Shown: positions 35,015 to 45,171, counted from the stretch's first letter. The stretch: 64,000 nucleotides of DNA from Collinsella aerofaciens (GCF_015546965.1 NZ_JADMUF010000007.1:85136-149135), one strand, 5' to 3'. Notes: generated by a model not told the origin, from the letters alone. Program-made: numbers and translations.

Positions 35015-35943
35015 CGAACACCGCCGATCGCCTGCGGAAAGACGTGCTCCATCACAAAGCGGCCGCCCTCGATACGAGCAAGCGCCTTCAATCCCCCATC
35101 GAGTACGAGCGCGAACGGCGCCTTCGCCGTATCGAAGTCCGCAAGCGCGCGTTCAACGGGAATGCGGCGGCCACAAAGCAGGTCGTCTGCAAGATTACCC
35201 GGCAAATCGACTCGCGTGGCACCTAGGGCGGCGATGGGATCCAGAGCGAAACCGGCAGCGGTCTCGGCAGAGAGCTCCTCTACCGCATGACAGGCGCCAA
35301 TGGAAACCACGCCGGAGGCCGTACGGCGCAGCGCGGAAATATGTGCAGCACTATCGCAGGCACGACCCAGATCGCGAGCGAGCGCGCGAATGTAGGTGCC
35401 TTTGCTTACCGAAAACGCCACGGTCCAGACGCACGTATCGCCCTCGCCGCCCACGGCGATCAAGTCGGCGGCATAGACCTCGACGGGGCGCGGGGGCAAC
35501 TCAACCACATTGCCCTCGCGAGCACTCTTATAGGCGCGAACGCCATTGACCGAGATGGCCGAAAACGCTGGCGGCACCTGCATCTGCGGGCCAAGCATAG
35601 CGGCGAGCTGCTCACGGGCGTAAGCGAGATCGCGCAGCTCGGGGGCAACGGGCACCGTGCGGACGGCCTCGCCCTCCGCGTCATCGGTATTGGTCTCGAC
35701 GCCAAACGAAATGTCGGCGACATAACTTTTGGTATCGAGGGTTAGCATGCCCAGCAGACGGGTCGCCTGGCCCACGCCCACCACCATGACACCCGAGGCC
35801 ATGGGGTCGAGCGTACCGGCATGGCCGACGCGTCGCTCATGAAGGGCGCGTCGGCACTGCGATACCACGTCGTGGGACGTACAGCCCACCGGCTTATCGA
35901 CGGCGAGCAGCATATTCAATTGAGAAGGCGTACGACGAGCCAT
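35011..35943 (-). CDS. truB: tRNA pseudouridine-55 synthase TruB
   Basis: Makes the pseudouridine of the T loop of tRNAs. Of 310 residues, the N-terminal MLLAVDKPVGCTSHDVV and the catalytic loop RVGHAGTLDPMASGV (catalytic Asp46) are diagnostic. FSVSKGTYIRALARDLG follows near 185. The ATG at 35943 lies 15 bases after the nrnA stop. The rbfA-nrnA-truB-ribF string is a common bacterial set. Confidence 0.96.
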   Translation of the reverse strand: MARRTPSQLNMLLAVDKPVGCTSHDVVSQCRRALHERRVGHAGTLDPMASGVMVVGVGQATRLLGMLTLDTKSYVADISFGVETNTDDAEGEAVRTVPVAPELRDLAYAREQLAAMLGPQMQVPPAFSAISVNGVRAYKSAREGNVVELPPRPVEVYAADLIAVGGEGDTCVWTVAFSVSKGTYIRALARDLGRACDSAAHISALRRTASGVVSIGACHAVEELSAETAAGFALDPIAALGATRVDLPGNLADDLLCGRRIPVERALADFDTAKAPFALVLDGGLKALARIEGGRFVMEHVFPQAIGGVR

Positions 35944-35958
35944 GTACCATCCAAAATG

Positions 35959-37002
35959 TTAGAGCTCGACGGTCACCGAAGCGGGATCCTCCCCTACCAG
36001 CTCGGCCAGCATGGGAAGTGCCACGGCGAGCGTCTCGCGAATCGTTCCGTTGTTGGAAAAGCCGGCGGCGGCATGATGCCCGCCACCGCCAAAGTTGGCA
36101 GCGATCTCGGACACATCGAGGTCGCCCTTGGAACGCAGGTTGCCGCGCACCTTGGTATCGCCCTCAATGCCCTTCAGGAACAGGCAGACCTCCACACCCA
36201 TCACCGAGCGCACCACATCGACCAGGCCGTCGCACTCGTCCGAAGTGACGCCGCAGGCCTCGAGGTCGCTCTGGTACGCATAGCTATATGCCACGCGACC
36301 GTGCGCCACCGTCTTGATGCGGCCCATAACGATGGACTTGAGATGCAAGAACTCAACACGCATGCTCTGGTAGACCTCGAGCGCAACGCGCGCGGGATCG
36401 GCACCGTGCGCGACCAGGCGCGAGGCAGCATGGAACGCAGCGGCATCGGCGTTTTGGTACTGAAAACGACCGGTATCGGTCACCAGGCCGCACAGCAGGC
36501 AGGTCGCAACGCCATCGCGAGCCACAATGCCGCAATTGTCCAAAAAGCGGTCGATGATCATGGCGCAGGCCGCGGCGCCGACGCACCTCAGGCTCAGCTC
36601 GGCAAATTCCTCACGCGCCGGATGATGATCGAAGCACACCACATGCGACGAGCGGCGGAGTACCTCGGCTGAGTTGTTCAGACGCTCGACGACCGGCACG
36701 TCCACCGAGATGAACAGGTCCGGATTGCCGGTATACGCAGATGCCGGCACCAGACGGTCGGCGCCCTCCATAAAGCGGTAAATGCGCGGAACCGGGTCAT
36801 CGTCTGCCAGCAGCAGGGCAATGTCCTTGTTGGGAAAAAACTTCATAAGCGAGAGGCCCAGACCCAGCACGGAGCCCAGGGCATCACCATCGGGAGACGT
36901 ATGTCCCGAAATCGCAATGGAGGACGCATCCTCGATGAGCTCGAGGATGCGTCGCTGAATATCTGCAGACTCGCACGATGCGAGGTCGGCGGAATTACTC
37001 AT
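35959..37002 (-). CDS. nrnA: DHH-family oligoribonuclease/pAp phosphatase NrnA
   Basis: Degrades very short RNAs and 3'-phosphoadenosine 5'-phosphate. The 347 residues include the DHH-domain motifs SGHTSPDGDALGS (33-45), the DVP of FISVDVPVVERL near 100, and the name-giving DHH in CFDHHPAREEF near 124. The DHHA1 domain ends with NFGGGGHHAAAGFS. Related enzymes also hydrolyse c-di-AMP or pGpG, which may matter because the window encodes a c-di-GMP receptor. Its ATG overlaps the rbfA stop by eight bases. Confidence 0.9.
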   Translation of the reverse strand: MSNSADLASCESADIQRRILELIEDASSIAISGHTSPDGDALGSVLGLGLSLMKFFPNKDIALLLADDDPVPRIYRFMEGADRLVPASAYTGNPDLFISVDVPVVERLNNSAEVLRRSSHVVCFDHHPAREEFAELSLRCVGAAACAMIIDRFLDNCGIVARDGVATCLLCGLVTDTGRFQYQNADAAAFHAASRLVAHGADPARVALEVYQSMRVEFLHLKSIVMGRIKTVAHGRVAYSYAYQSDLEACGVTSDECDGLVDVVRSVMGVEVCLFLKGIEGDTKVRGNLRSKGDLDVSEIAANFGGGGHHAAAGFSNNGTIRETLAVALPMLAELVGEDPASVTVEL

Positions 37003-37405
37003 CTAAAGCTGCCTCCTGGGCGGCATCCGCTATGGGATAGCCGTCCTCGTCCTTTTCGATCGCAAGCGTGGCGGGAACGTTTTCCAGCGCACGCGTGATG
37101 CGCTCGGCCTCATCGGTCGAGCGATCGATGCGAAAATCGAGCTCGGGCGTGACGCGCCAATCGAGCGAGCGGGCCAACAGGCTACGGATGCGGCCCTTGG
37201 CGCTGGCGAGCGCCTCCATGACCTCGTCGTAGCGGCTCGCGTCGCACGACACGTACACGCGCGCGAACGAGCGGTCCACCGCGACCTCGACCGCGGTCAG
37301 GGTGACCAGGTCGAGACGCGGATCGGAAACCTCAAAGAGCAGGATATAACCGAGCTTCTCGCGAAGCTGCTCGCCCAAACGGCGGGTTGCCTGCGTTTGC
37401 TTCAT
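36995..37405 (-). CDS. rbfA: 30S ribosome-binding factor RbfA
   Basis: Assists maturation of the 16S rRNA 5' end in the small subunit. The 136 residues begin RLGEQLREKLGYILLFEVSDPRLDLVTLTAVEV and continue with the KH-like RVYVSCD and a conserved RTPELDFRID-type strand (here VTPELDFRIDRS). The C-terminal tail is acidic. It lies eleven bases after infB. Confidence 0.95.
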   Translation of the reverse strand: MKQTQATRRLGEQLREKLGYILLFEVSDPRLDLVTLTAVEVAVDRSFARVYVSCDASRYDEVMEALASAKGRIRSLLARSLDWRVTPELDFRIDRSTDEAERITRALENVPATLAIEKDEDGYPIADAAQEAALDE

Positions 37406-37416
37406 AGCGCTACCCC

Positions 37417-40131
37417 CTACTCGGTACGGGCAACCTGGTCGATACGGTAGCCCTCGATGGTGTCGCCAGGCTTGATGTCCTGGAAGTTCTCCAGGCCAAT
37501 ACCGCCCTCGGAGCCGCTCTTGAGGCTCTTGGCCTCGTCCTTGTAGTGGCGCATCGAGGCGATTTTACCGTTGAAGACCACGATGCCGTCGCGCACCAGG
37601 CGCACAGAATCGGTCGCGGCGATCTCGCCCTCTTCGACGCGGACACCGGCGGCGATACCGACCTTGGGCACCTTGAAGGTATCCAGGACGGTCGCGGAAC
37701 CCGTGGAGACCTCGACCTCGGTGGGCTTGAGCATACCGATGCGGGCAGCGTCGAGGTCCTCGAGGCACTTGTAGATGACGTCGTAGCAACGGATCTCGAC
37801 GCCCTCGCGCTCGGCGGCGGAGCGGGCCTTGCCGTCGGGACGGACGCCAAAGCCGATGATGATGGCGTTGGAGGCGTCGGCCAGGACGACGTCGGTCTCG
37901 TTGATGGCACCAACGGCTGAATGGATCGTGTTGATGCGCACCTCGGACTGATCCATCTTGTCGAGGGAGTCCTGAAGGGCCTCGATGGAACCCTGGACGT
38001 CGGCCTTGATGATCAGGTTGAGCTCCTTGACCTCGGCGTCGGCGATGGTCTCGAAGAGGTTCTCGAGCGTCACGTGCTTCACGCGGCTCTGCTCCTCGAT
38101 ACGGGCCTTGAGCGAACGCTCGTCAGCCAGCGCACGTGCCTCGCGCTCGTCCTCGAACACGCGGAACTCATCGCCGGCGTTGGGGACGGACTGCAGGCCC
38201 AGGATCTCGACGGCGTCGGAGGGACCGGCCTCGGTGACGGCGTTGCCCTTGGGGTCGAGCATGGCGCGGACGCGGCCATAGGTGAGGCCGGCGACCAGCG
38301 TGTCGCCCACGCGCAGGGTGCCGCGGGTCACGAGCACGGTGGCAACCGAGCCACGGCCCTTGTCGAGCTTAGCCTCGAGGACGTTGCCCGATGCGAACGT
38401 ATCGGGGTTGGCCTTAAGCTCGAGCACGTCGGCCTGGAGCAGCACCGTCTCGAGCAGGTCGTCGATACCGATCTTCTGCTTGGCCGAGATGTTGACGAAC
38501 ATGTTCTGTCCGCCCCACTCCTCGGGGATGATGCCGTACTCGGTGAGCTCCTGGCGCACGCGGTCGGGGTTGGCGCCCGGCTTATCGATCTTGTTGACAG
38601 CGACGACGATGGGAACGCCGGCGGCCTTGGCGTGGTTGATCGACTCGATGGTCTGGGGCATGACGCCGTCATCGGCGGCCACGATCAGGATGACGATATC
38701 GGTCACCTTGGCGCCGCGGGCACGCATGGCCGTAAAGGTGGCGTGACCAGGAGTATCGATGAAGGTGATCTTGCGGTCGTTGATCATGACCTGCGAAGCG
38801 CCGATGGCCTGGGTAATGCCGCCCGCCTCGCCGGCAGCGACGCCGGTGTGACGGATGGCGTCGAGCAGGCTCGTCTTGCCGTGGTCGACGTGACCCATGA
38901 CGGTGACGACCGGGGCACGCGGCTTAAGGTCGGCGGGATCGTCGTAGAACGAGAAGGTGTTCTCCTCCTCGGGGGTAATGATCTTGATCTGGCGACCCAG
39001 GTCGTCGGCAACGAGCTCGACGAGGTCGTCGGACATGGACTGCGTCATGGTAAGCGGCGTGCCCAGCAGGAACAGGCGCTTGATGATGTCGTTGGCCGGA
39101 ACGTCGAGCGCCTCGGCGAGCTCCTGGACGGTAACGCCCTGGGAGACCTTGATGGCGTCGAGGTCCTCGGGGTTCACGCCCTGGGCCAGCGCCTCCTCAA
39201 TCTTGCGCTCTTCCTGAGCCTTTGCGGCCTCGCGCTCGCGCTTCTCCTTGCGCTTTTTGCGGCGACCAGTGGACTCGCGAGAGGCCTCCTCGACGGCGGC
39301 ACGAGCCTCCTCAAGCACCTTCTCGCGGCTGTACTCCTCGGCCTCGCGAGCCATGCGGCTGTAGTGGTCCTCTTCGTTGTTGTGACCGCCCTTGCGCTTC
39401 TTGCCCTTGCCCTGCTTATCGGGGTTGGGGAAGTCCATGCCGGCAGCAACGTTGTTGCTGGCGTTGGTGCGATGGCTGTGGGGGCGGTTCTCGGAGGCGT
39501 TGCGCTCGGTGTTGTTGTCGGAGGCGTTGCGATCGTTACGACGGCCACCACGACGGTCGTTGTTGCCGCCACGACGGTTGCCGCGCTCGGAAGCGCGCTC
39601 GGCTTTGGCCTTCTCCTCGGCGTCCTTCTTCTCCTTGAGCACGGTCTCCTGTGCGGCGATCTGGTCGAGCAGCGAACGGAAGCGCGAACCGGAGTCGGAA
39701 GCGGGAACGGCGCGGCGCTGGGCTTCGCGGGCAGCCTCCTCCTTCTCGCGGGCAAGGCGCTCCTGCTCAGCCTTCTTCTTGGCCTCGGCCTCGGCGCGGG
39801 CGGCCTCCTCGGCAGCCTGGGCGGCGGCGAACTGGCGGCGCTCCTCCTCGCGTGCCTTCTCGGCGGCGATGCGCTCGCGCTCTGCCTCGGCAGCGCGTGC
39901 TGCCTCCTCGGCGGCAGCGGCCTGCTCCTCGGCCTGCTTGGCGGCCTCGACTTCCTTGGCGCGGGCCTCGATCACCGAGGCGAGCTGCTTGCGGACCATG
40001 GCGACGTAGGCGTCCTCCAGGGCGGAGGAAGCGGACTTAGCGGGAATCTTCATTTCGGCGAGATGACCCATCAGTTCCTTGGAGGTCATGCCGAACTCTT
40101 TGGCCAGGGTGGACACACGGACTTTTGCCAT
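37417..40131 (-). CDS. infB: Translation initiation factor IF-2
   Basis: A GTPase that places initiator tRNA on the ribosome. The 904 residues open with the IF2_N domain ([24 protein letters not shown]). A long charged Glu/Ala/Lys/Arg-rich linker (about 50-300) follows, holding an Asn/Arg-rich patch near 200-230. The G domain has [19 protein letters not shown] near 410, DTPGHATF and NKIDKPGA. Domains II to IV end in PGDTIEGY. The usual ylxR and ylxQ genes between nusA and infB are absent; only 91 non-coding bases with two small inverted repeats lie there. Confidence 0.97.
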   Translation of the reverse strand: MAKVRVSTLAKEFGMTSKELMGHLAEMKIPAKSASSALEDAYVAMVRKQLASVIEARAKEVEAAKQAEEQAAAAEEAARAAEAERERIAAEKAREEERRQFAAAQAAEEAARAEAEAKKKAEQERLAREKEEAAREAQRRAVPASDSGSRFRSLLDQIAAQETVLKEKKDAEEKAKAERASERGNRRGGNNDRRGGRRNDRNASDNNTERNASENRPHSHRTNASNNVAAGMDFPNPDKQGKGKKRKGGHNNEEDHYSRMAREAEEYSREKVLEEARAAVEEASRESTGRRKKRKEKREREAAKAQEERKIEEALAQGVNPEDLDAIKVSQGVTVQELAEALDVPANDIIKRLFLLGTPLTMTQSMSDDLVELVADDLGRQIKIITPEEENTFSFYDDPADLKPRAPVVTVMGHVDHGKTSLLDAIRHTGVAAGEAGGITQAIGASQVMINDRKITFIDTPGHATFTAMRARGAKVTDIVILIVAADDGVMPQTIESINHAKAAGVPIVVAVNKIDKPGANPDRVRQELTEYGIIPEEWGGQNMFVNISAKQKIGIDDLLETVLLQADVLELKANPDTFASGNVLEAKLDKGRGSVATVLVTRGTLRVGDTLVAGLTYGRVRAMLDPKGNAVTEAGPSDAVEILGLQSVPNAGDEFRVFEDEREARALADERSLKARIEEQSRVKHVTLENLFETIADAEVKELNLIIKADVQGSIEALQDSLDKMDQSEVRINTIHSAVGAINETDVVLADASNAIIIGFGVRPDGKARSAAEREGVEIRCYDVIYKCLEDLDAARIGMLKPTEVEVSTGSATVLDTFKVPKVGIAAGVRVEEGEIAATDSVRLVRDGIVVFNGKIASMRHYKDEAKSLKSGSEGGIGLENFQDIKPGDTIEGYRIDQVARTE

Positions 40132-40192
40132 ATGACTTCACCTACCCTTTCTGGCACCTTGGGTGCCTAGAGACTGAACGAGCGTGGGAGAT

Positions 40193-40213
40193 GCGCCGGG
40201 ACCCGCCCGGCGC
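40193..40213 (-). other. GC-rich hairpin between nusA and infB
   Basis: An 8-bp perfect inverted repeat (40193-40200 with 40206-40213) with a 5-base loop and no T run. It lies ten bases after the nusA stop. A second small hairpin (40153-40158 with 40162-40167) lies closer to infB. They could be RNA-processing or stability sites. Confidence 0.5.
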
Positions 40214-40222
40214 GACCGCGCG

Positions 40223-41470
40223 CTAGATCAGGTCCTCCGCATCATCGAAGGCATCGGTGTCGTGGACACCGCAGAAACGGGAGCCCGGACGGGCCTGGTT
40301 GCGGCACTGGACGCCGTCCTCGGACACGTACTCGCAGCGACGGACGTCGTCGTCCTCCTCGTCACCGATCAGGTCGGCGGCGGGCTCCTCGTGAACGGGG
40401 ACGTTCTTGAGGATGTCGGCGGCAAGGGTCTCGGACTTAATGTCGATGTGCCAGCCGGTCAGGCGCGCGGCGAGACGGGCGTTCTGGCCCTCCTTGCCGA
40501 TAGCGAGGGACAGCTGGTCGTCGGGCACGATAACGCCGGCGTAGGCCTTCTCCTCGTCGATAAGGACGCGAGTGACCTTGGCGGGCGACAGGGCGTTGGC
40601 GACATAGACGGCCGGATCGGCATCCCACAGGATGACGTCGACGCGCTCGCCACGGAGCTCGCCCACGACGGCGCGAACACGGCTGCCCTTGGGGCCGACG
40701 CAGGCGCCAACCGGATCCAGGCGATCGTCGAGCGAGTGGACGGCGACCTTGGAGCGCTGACCGGGCTCGCGGGCGATCGACTTGATCTGGACGGTGCCCT
40801 CATAGATCTCGGGCACCTCCTGCTCAAACAGACGACGCATGAGCTCGGGGTGGGTACGGGAGATGACAATCGGCGGACGGCTGTGCTCGCCACGGACCGG
40901 CTGCAGGTTGGAGTTGGGGTCGCGAACGTCGATGATCACGGCCTTGATGTGCTGGTTGTGCAGGTAGCGCTCGCCCATCGGACGCTCGTTGCGCTCGTTC
41001 TCGTAACGGCGCTGGTCGAAGTGCGGAAGCTCGGCCTCGACGCCCTCGCGAATCTTGACGATCGTGAAGTCGGGAGTGGACTGCAGCACGGTACCGCTGA
41101 TGAGGTCACCGATGCGGCCGGAGAACTCCTCGTAGATCTGCTCGCGGGCGGAGTTGCGCACGATGGCATTGATCTCGGCCTTGGCGTGCTGGGCGGCGAT
41201 GCGGCTCGTGTTCTTGGGAGTGACGTCGATCTCCTCGAACTCGGTGAAGTTGCCCTCCTCGTCCATGGAATCGTCGATCGGCTCCAGGCGGTAGACGTAG
41301 ATCTTGCCGGTGGTGCGGTCGATGGTCACCTTGGCGCCCCACTCAAGATGCAGGATCTCGGCATAGCTCTTGGCGAGCGACTGCTCCAGGCGGTCGATCA
41401 GGTAGAGCTGGTCGATGTGCTTCTCCTGGCAAAGCTCCATCAGGGCGGACATCATGTCGGATGCTGCCAT
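40223..41470 (-). CDS. nusA: Transcription termination/antitermination protein NusA with C-terminal Cys/His motif
   Basis: Binds RNA polymerase and nascent RNA, controlling pausing, termination and antitermination. The 415 residues comprise an N-terminal polymerase-binding domain, an S1 domain (about 130-200) and two KH domains ([25 protein letters not shown] near 255; [24 protein letters not shown] near 320). After the KH domains comes an acidic linker and a tail with Cys379, Cys389, Cys400 and His403. This spacing resembles the short zinc-binding DUF5763-type motif and is not a standard part of NusA. It is encoded just after rimP. Confidence 0.95.
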   Translation of the reverse strand: MAASDMMSALMELCQEKHIDQLYLIDRLEQSLAKSYAEILHLEWGAKVTIDRTTGKIYVYRLEPIDDSMDEEGNFTEFEEIDVTPKNTSRIAAQHAKAEINAIVRNSAREQIYEEFSGRIGDLISGTVLQSTPDFTIVKIREGVEAELPHFDQRRYENERNERPMGERYLHNQHIKAVIIDVRDPNSNLQPVRGEHSRPPIVISRTHPELMRRLFEQEVPEIYEGTVQIKSIAREPGQRSKVAVHSLDDRLDPVGACVGPKGSRVRAVVGELRGERVDVILWDADPAVYVANALSPAKVTRVLIDEEKAYAGVIVPDDQLSLAIGKEGQNARLAARLTGWHIDIKSETLAADILKNVPVHEEPAADLIGDEEDDDVRRCEYVSEDGVQCRNQARPGSRFCGVHDTDAFDDAEDLI

Positions 41471-41471
41471 C

Positions 41472-41966
41472 TTACTTTCCTTCCTTCGCGGGCTTGAAGT
41501 CGTAGGTGGGCTTCAACTTGCACTTTTTAACATCAGAGAAATCGAGGGTAACGGACTCGCCGTCCTCGAGCTCGAGGGTCACGTCGGTCTCGGTCGCAGC
41601 GGCAATCTTGCCGGCGTACTTGCGACGGCCCTCGGTGGCGGTAGAGGTGAGCTCGCAGTTCTCGCCCACAAAACGGGCAAAGTCGCACGGGCGGCGCAGC
41701 GGGCGCGCCATGCCCGGGCTCGACACCTCGAGCGTATAGCTCGAAGAGATGGGGTCGAGCTCCTCAATTACATCGCCGACCCACTTGGTGTTGGCCGTGA
41801 CGTCGTTGAGCGACAGGCTCTGACCCTCGGCACCCTCGATACGCACGCGCACGCAGGGGGCCTTGGTGGCACCCACGAGCTCAACATCGACGATGTCGAC
41901 ATCGTGCTGGGGGGCGACGGCCTCGAGCGCGTCGATGATCGCCTGCTCGGTCTTGGTCTTGACCAT
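41472..41966 (-). CDS. rimP: Ribosome maturation factor RimP
   Basis: Helps assemble the 30S subunit. The 164 residues carry the N-terminal VDIVDVELVGATKAPCVRVRIEG and the family signature SYTLEVSSPGMARPLRRPCDF near 88, followed by an SH3-like C-terminal domain. The ATG at 41966 has GGAGG upstream. It is the first gene of the rimP-nusA-infB operon; its short leader contains the terminator-like hairpin at 41991-42018. Confidence 0.93.
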   Translation of the reverse strand: MVKTKTEQAIIDALEAVAPQHDVDIVDVELVGATKAPCVRVRIEGAEGQSLSLNDVTANTKWVGDVIEELDPISSSYTLEVSSPGMARPLRRPCDFARFVGENCELTSTATEGRRKYAGKIAAATETDVTLELEDGESVTLDFSDVKKCKLKPTYDFKPAKEGK

Positions 41967-41986
41967 TGCGGCACCTCCATCCATAC

Positions 41987-42018
41987 AAAAAAGAAGCGGG
42001 GCCGAAACCCCACTTCTT
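41987..42018 (-). terminator. Leader terminator (attenuator-like) before rimP
   Basis: Inverted repeat with arms 41991-42001 and 42008-42018: 10 of 11 pairs Watson-Crick, a 6-base loop, then T6 on the minus strand (41987-41992). It begins about 20 bases after the predicted start of the operon promoter and ends before the rimP ribosome site, so it sits inside the leader. leuS already has its own terminator farther upstream. Confidence 0.75.
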
Positions 42019-42044
42019 TCAATTACAACTTCATTTGCAAGCAA

Positions 42045-42073
42045 ACTATACCAATACCTGCACAAACGTGCAA
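42045..42073 (-). promoter_or_regulatory. Promoter of the rimP-nusA-infB operon
   Basis: On the minus strand, TTGCAC (42068-42073) and TATAGT (42045-42050) are separated by exactly 17 bases, a good housekeeping promoter. The predicted start is near 42038, giving a leader of about 70 bases. Confidence 0.65.
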
Positions 42074-42160
42074 CCACAACGCAAACCCGCAGGTCAGCGT
42101 GAGCACAGGTTCTCCACAAGAATAGAACAATTAACCGCAGGTATCAGGACAGGTGCATGA

Positions 42161-42194
42161 AAAACGAGGGGCGACCCAGCCGGATCGCCCCTCG
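42161..42194 (-). terminator. Terminator after leuS
   Basis: A 10-bp perfect stem (42165-42174 with 42185-42194) with a 10-base loop, followed by TTTTT on the minus strand. It lies 30 bases past the leuS stop. Confidence 0.85.
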
Positions 42195-42224
42195 CCTATA
42201 GCACGTCAACTATGCGCGCAGCGC

Positions 42225-44801
42225 TTACTTGACCACCAGGTTAACCAGCTTGCCAGGCACGCAGATGGCCTTGACGACCGTCTTGCCCTCAAGCCACTTG
42301 GCAACGGCTTCCTCAGCGGCAGCCTGCATCTCCTCGTTGGAGGCGTCGCGGGCGACGTCGATGCGACCACGGACCTTGCCGAGTACCTGAACGACGATCT
42401 GCACCGTGTCCTCGATGGACTCAGACAGGTCGAACTCGGGCCAGGCGGCGGTGTACGCGTTGCCCTCGCAGCCGAGTGCCTCGTGCCACAGCTCGTCGGC
42501 CCAGAACGGGCAGATGGGGGCAAGGACGCTCACGATATCCTTAGCCACGCCGTAGCACAGGGCCTTGTCGCGGTCAGCGCCCTCAGTAGCGTTGAGGTAG
42601 GCGCTCGCGGCGTTGACGAGCTCCATGACGGCCGAGATCGCGGTGTTGAACTGGCCGCGGTCGAAGTCCTCGGTGCACTTGGCGATGGTGCGATGACGCT
42701 CGCGATAAAACTTCATCGCGGTCTCGTCGAGCGCGGACTTGTCAAAGGCCACATTGGTGTCGCCGGACTGGACGAGCTGCCACACGATACGCCAGGCGCG
42801 CTTAATGAAGCGGTTAGCGCCCTCGACGGCCTTGGGATCCCAGTCGAAGTCCTTCTCGGGCGGGGCGATAAACAGGATCGCCAGACGCATGGTGTCGGCG
42901 CCGTAGGGCTCGATGACCGAGCTCGGGGGCACGACGTTGCCCTTGGACTTGGACATGGTGTCGCCGTTCTCGTCCTTGACCATGCCCTGGCACAGCAGGT
43001 TGGTGAAGGGCTCGTCAACGCTCAGCAGGCCCAGGTCGCGCAGCGCCTTGGTAAAGAAGCGGCTGTAGAGCAGGTGCAGAATGGCGTGCTCAATGCCACC
43101 GATATAGTTATCGACGGGCATCCAACGGTCTGCCGCCTCGCGGGAGAAGGGCAGCTCGGTGTTGTGCGGGTCGGTATAGCGCAGGTAATACCAGCTAGAG
43201 CAGGTGAAGGTGTCCATGGTATCGGTCTCGCGCTTAGCCGGGCGACCGCACACCGGGCAGGTGGTCTCGTAGAACTCCTTGCACTCGGCGAGGGTCTCGC
43301 CGGCACCCAGGTCCAGGTTCTCGGGCAGCGTCACCGGCAGCTGGTCCTCGGGCACGGGCACGATGCCGCAGTGCTCGCAGTGGATGGCCGGGATGGGGTT
43401 GCCCCAGTAGCGCTGGCGGCTGATGAGCCAGTCGCGCAGACGGAACTCGACCTTGCGACGGCCGCAGCCCATGGCCTCAAGATCGGCCACGATCGCAGCC
43501 TCGCCCTCGGAGTGCTTGCCGCCGCGCATGCCGGTGTACTTGCCGGACTGGACGAGCGTGCCCTCGGCAGCGTGGGCGCAATCCCAGTCGACGGTCTCGG
43601 CATGGAAGGTATCAATGGTCTCGCCGCTGGCCTCGACGGCAGCGCGGTCCTCATCGTCCAGGATAATCGGCACAATAGGCAGGTCGTACTTGCGAGCGAA
43701 CTCAAAGTCGCGCTGGTCGCCGCAGGGGACGGCCATGACGGCGCCGGTGCCGTAGTCGGCAACGACATAGTCGGCAACCCACACGGGGACCTTCTCGCCG
43801 TTGACGGGATTCACCACGTAGCGGCCGGTAAAGGCACCATGCTTCTCGAGGGTGCCCTGGGCACGCTCGACGGCAGAGATGTGCTTGGAGTCCTCGACGA
43901 TCTTGGTGACGGCCTCCTCGTACTCCGTGCCCTCGACGAGCTCGTGCAGGCGCGCGTACTCGGGAGCCAGGACAAAGAAGGAGACACCGAAGAGCGTGTC
44001 GGCTCGTGTGGTGAAGACGGTGATCTTACCCTCGTCGCCCTCGATGGGCTCGCCATCCTTGTCGCACAGGGTAAAGTCGACCTCGGCGCCCTCGGAGCGA
44101 CCGATCCAGTTGGCCTGCATCTGCTTAACGCGCTCGGGCCAGCCGGGTAGCTTCTCCAAATCGTCGAGCAGCTCCTGGGAGTACTCGGTAATCTTGAAGT
44201 ACCACTGCTCCAGGTCGCGCTTCTCGGGCTCAGTGCCGCAGCGCCAGCACTTACCCTCGGTGACCTGCTCGTTGGCCAGAACGGTCTTGCAGTTGGGGCA
44301 CCAGTTGACCGGGTTCTTCTTGCGGTAGACCAGGCCCTTTTCCCACAGCTTCTCAAAGATCCACTGACCCCAGCGGTAATAGTCGGGGCTGCAGGTCTTG
44401 ACCATGCGATCCAGATCGTAGGAGAAGCCCATGCGCTTCATCGTGGCGAGCGCCTGATCCATGTTCTTATACGTCCAGGCGGCAGCCTGCGTGTTGTGCT
44501 TGATGGCGGCGTTCTCGGCAGGCAGGCCAAAGGCATCAAAGCCGATGGGGTGCAGCACGTCGTAGCCGCGCATGCGGGCCTGACGGGCCATGGCATCGCC
44601 GATGGTATAGTTGCGCGCGTGGCCCATGTGCAGGTCGCCCGACGGATACGGGAACATCTCGAGCACGTACTTCTTGGGCTTGCTGTCGTCGGTGTCGACG
44701 GCAAAGAGGTTGGAGTCCTCCCAGGCCTTCATCCACCTAGACTCAATGGCCTGCGCGTCGTATGCAGGAATCTCGTCCTTATGATCTGTGCAATCGCACA
44801 T
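42225..44801 (-). CDS. leuS: Leucyl-tRNA synthetase
   Basis: Charges tRNA-Leu. The 858 residues have the class I HIGH-type motif as [13 protein letters not shown] near residue 55, an editing domain in the middle, WYYLRYTDP, and the KMSKS loop as TMSKSKGN near 620. The C-terminal end is the usual [11 protein letters not shown]. The ATG has AAAGGAG upstream. It is preceded by an unusual 119-base hairpin (44825-44943) that probably forms its leader, and no T-box signature is visible there. Confidence 0.97.
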   Translation of the reverse strand: MCDCTDHKDEIPAYDAQAIESRWMKAWEDSNLFAVDTDDSKPKKYVLEMFPYPSGDLHMGHARNYTIGDAMARQARMRGYDVLHPIGFDAFGLPAENAAIKHNTQAAAWTYKNMDQALATMKRMGFSYDLDRMVKTCSPDYYRWGQWIFEKLWEKGLVYRKKNPVNWCPNCKTVLANEQVTEGKCWRCGTEPEKRDLEQWYFKITEYSQELLDDLEKLPGWPERVKQMQANWIGRSEGAEVDFTLCDKDGEPIEGDEGKITVFTTRADTLFGVSFFVLAPEYARLHELVEGTEYEEAVTKIVEDSKHISAVERAQGTLEKHGAFTGRYVVNPVNGEKVPVWVADYVVADYGTGAVMAVPCGDQRDFEFARKYDLPIVPIILDDEDRAAVEASGETIDTFHAETVDWDCAHAAEGTLVQSGKYTGMRGGKHSEGEAAIVADLEAMGCGRRKVEFRLRDWLISRQRYWGNPIPAIHCEHCGIVPVPEDQLPVTLPENLDLGAGETLAECKEFYETTCPVCGRPAKRETDTMDTFTCSSWYYLRYTDPHNTELPFSREAADRWMPVDNYIGGIEHAILHLLYSRFFTKALRDLGLLSVDEPFTNLLCQGMVKDENGDTMSKSKGNVVPPSSVIEPYGADTMRLAILFIAPPEKDFDWDPKAVEGANRFIKRAWRIVWQLVQSGDTNVAFDKSALDETAMKFYRERHRTIAKCTEDFDRGQFNTAISAVMELVNAASAYLNATEGADRDKALCYGVAKDIVSVLAPICPFWADELWHEALGCEGNAYTAAWPEFDLSESIEDTVQIVVQVLGKVRGRIDVARDASNEEMQAAAEEAVAKWLEGKTVVKAICVPGKLVNLVVK

Positions 44802-44824
44802 ATCAGCTCCTTTAATCTTAGCTG

Positions 44825-44943
44825 GGGTCGGTCGGCTTGGCTTTATTCGCTACTGCGGACAGTCCTGCGCAAGACGAAGAGCACATTAAGTGCTCTTCTT
44901 TGCGTGCGGAACTTGTAGCGAACAAAGCCAAGCCGACCGACCC
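44825..44943 (-). promoter_or_regulatory. Long hairpin in the leuS upstream region
   Basis: 29-bp arms (44825-44853 and 44915-44943) match at 28 positions. The enclosed 61 bases fold further, with a 9-bp inner stem around an ATTAA loop. It lies 24 bases before the leuS start codon. Together with the guaB terminator and the hairpin at 45071-45169 it fills the 370-base gap between leuS and guaB. Confidence 0.75.
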
Positions 44944-44977
44944 TAAGGTTAACTTGACTGATGATAGCAAATACAAC

Positions 44978-45012
44978 AAGCGAGATGCCTGCGACTTGCA
45001 GGCATCTCGCTT
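44978..45012. terminator. Terminator between guaB and leuS
   Basis: A 15-bp perfect stem (44978-44992 with 44998-45012) with a 5-base loop. It is followed on the minus strand by GTTGTATTTG and on the plus strand by TATC. It most likely ends the guaB transcript, after the long hairpin element. Confidence 0.75.
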
Positions 45013-45070
45013 TATCTAAATAACGTGGTTGTGAATCAACCGCTATTTGTTAATCGTCCTAGCATGGACG

Positions 45071-45169
45071 GGTTTTCCAAGTGCCGCAGATTGCCGTGAA
45101 AGAGGAGCGACGCGTACTTTGGTACGCGAGCGACGGTTTGAACGGTAAGGTGCGGTGCTTGGGAAAGCC
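45071..45169. repeat. Long hairpin element, copy A (after guaB)
   Basis: Outer arms 45071-45088 and 45151-45169 pair with a few G-U pairs. The core at 45093-45145 reads GAAAGAGGAGCGA, then a GCGTAC/GTACGC stem, then AGCGACGGTTTGA. The same core recurs at 52647-52699 (copy B). It starts within a few bases of the guaB stop codon, on the 3' side of that gene. Confidence 0.8.
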
Positions 45170-45171
45170 GC

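Noticed and set aside
37921-40170. 749-codon plus-strand open frame opposite infB
   Set aside because: Antisense shadow. Its leucine/glycine-rich repeats mirror the Glu/Ala/Lys linker of IF-2.
40132-40222. Expected ylxR/ylxQ genes between nusA and infB
   Set aside because: Only 91 bases with two small hairpins are present; no coding frame.
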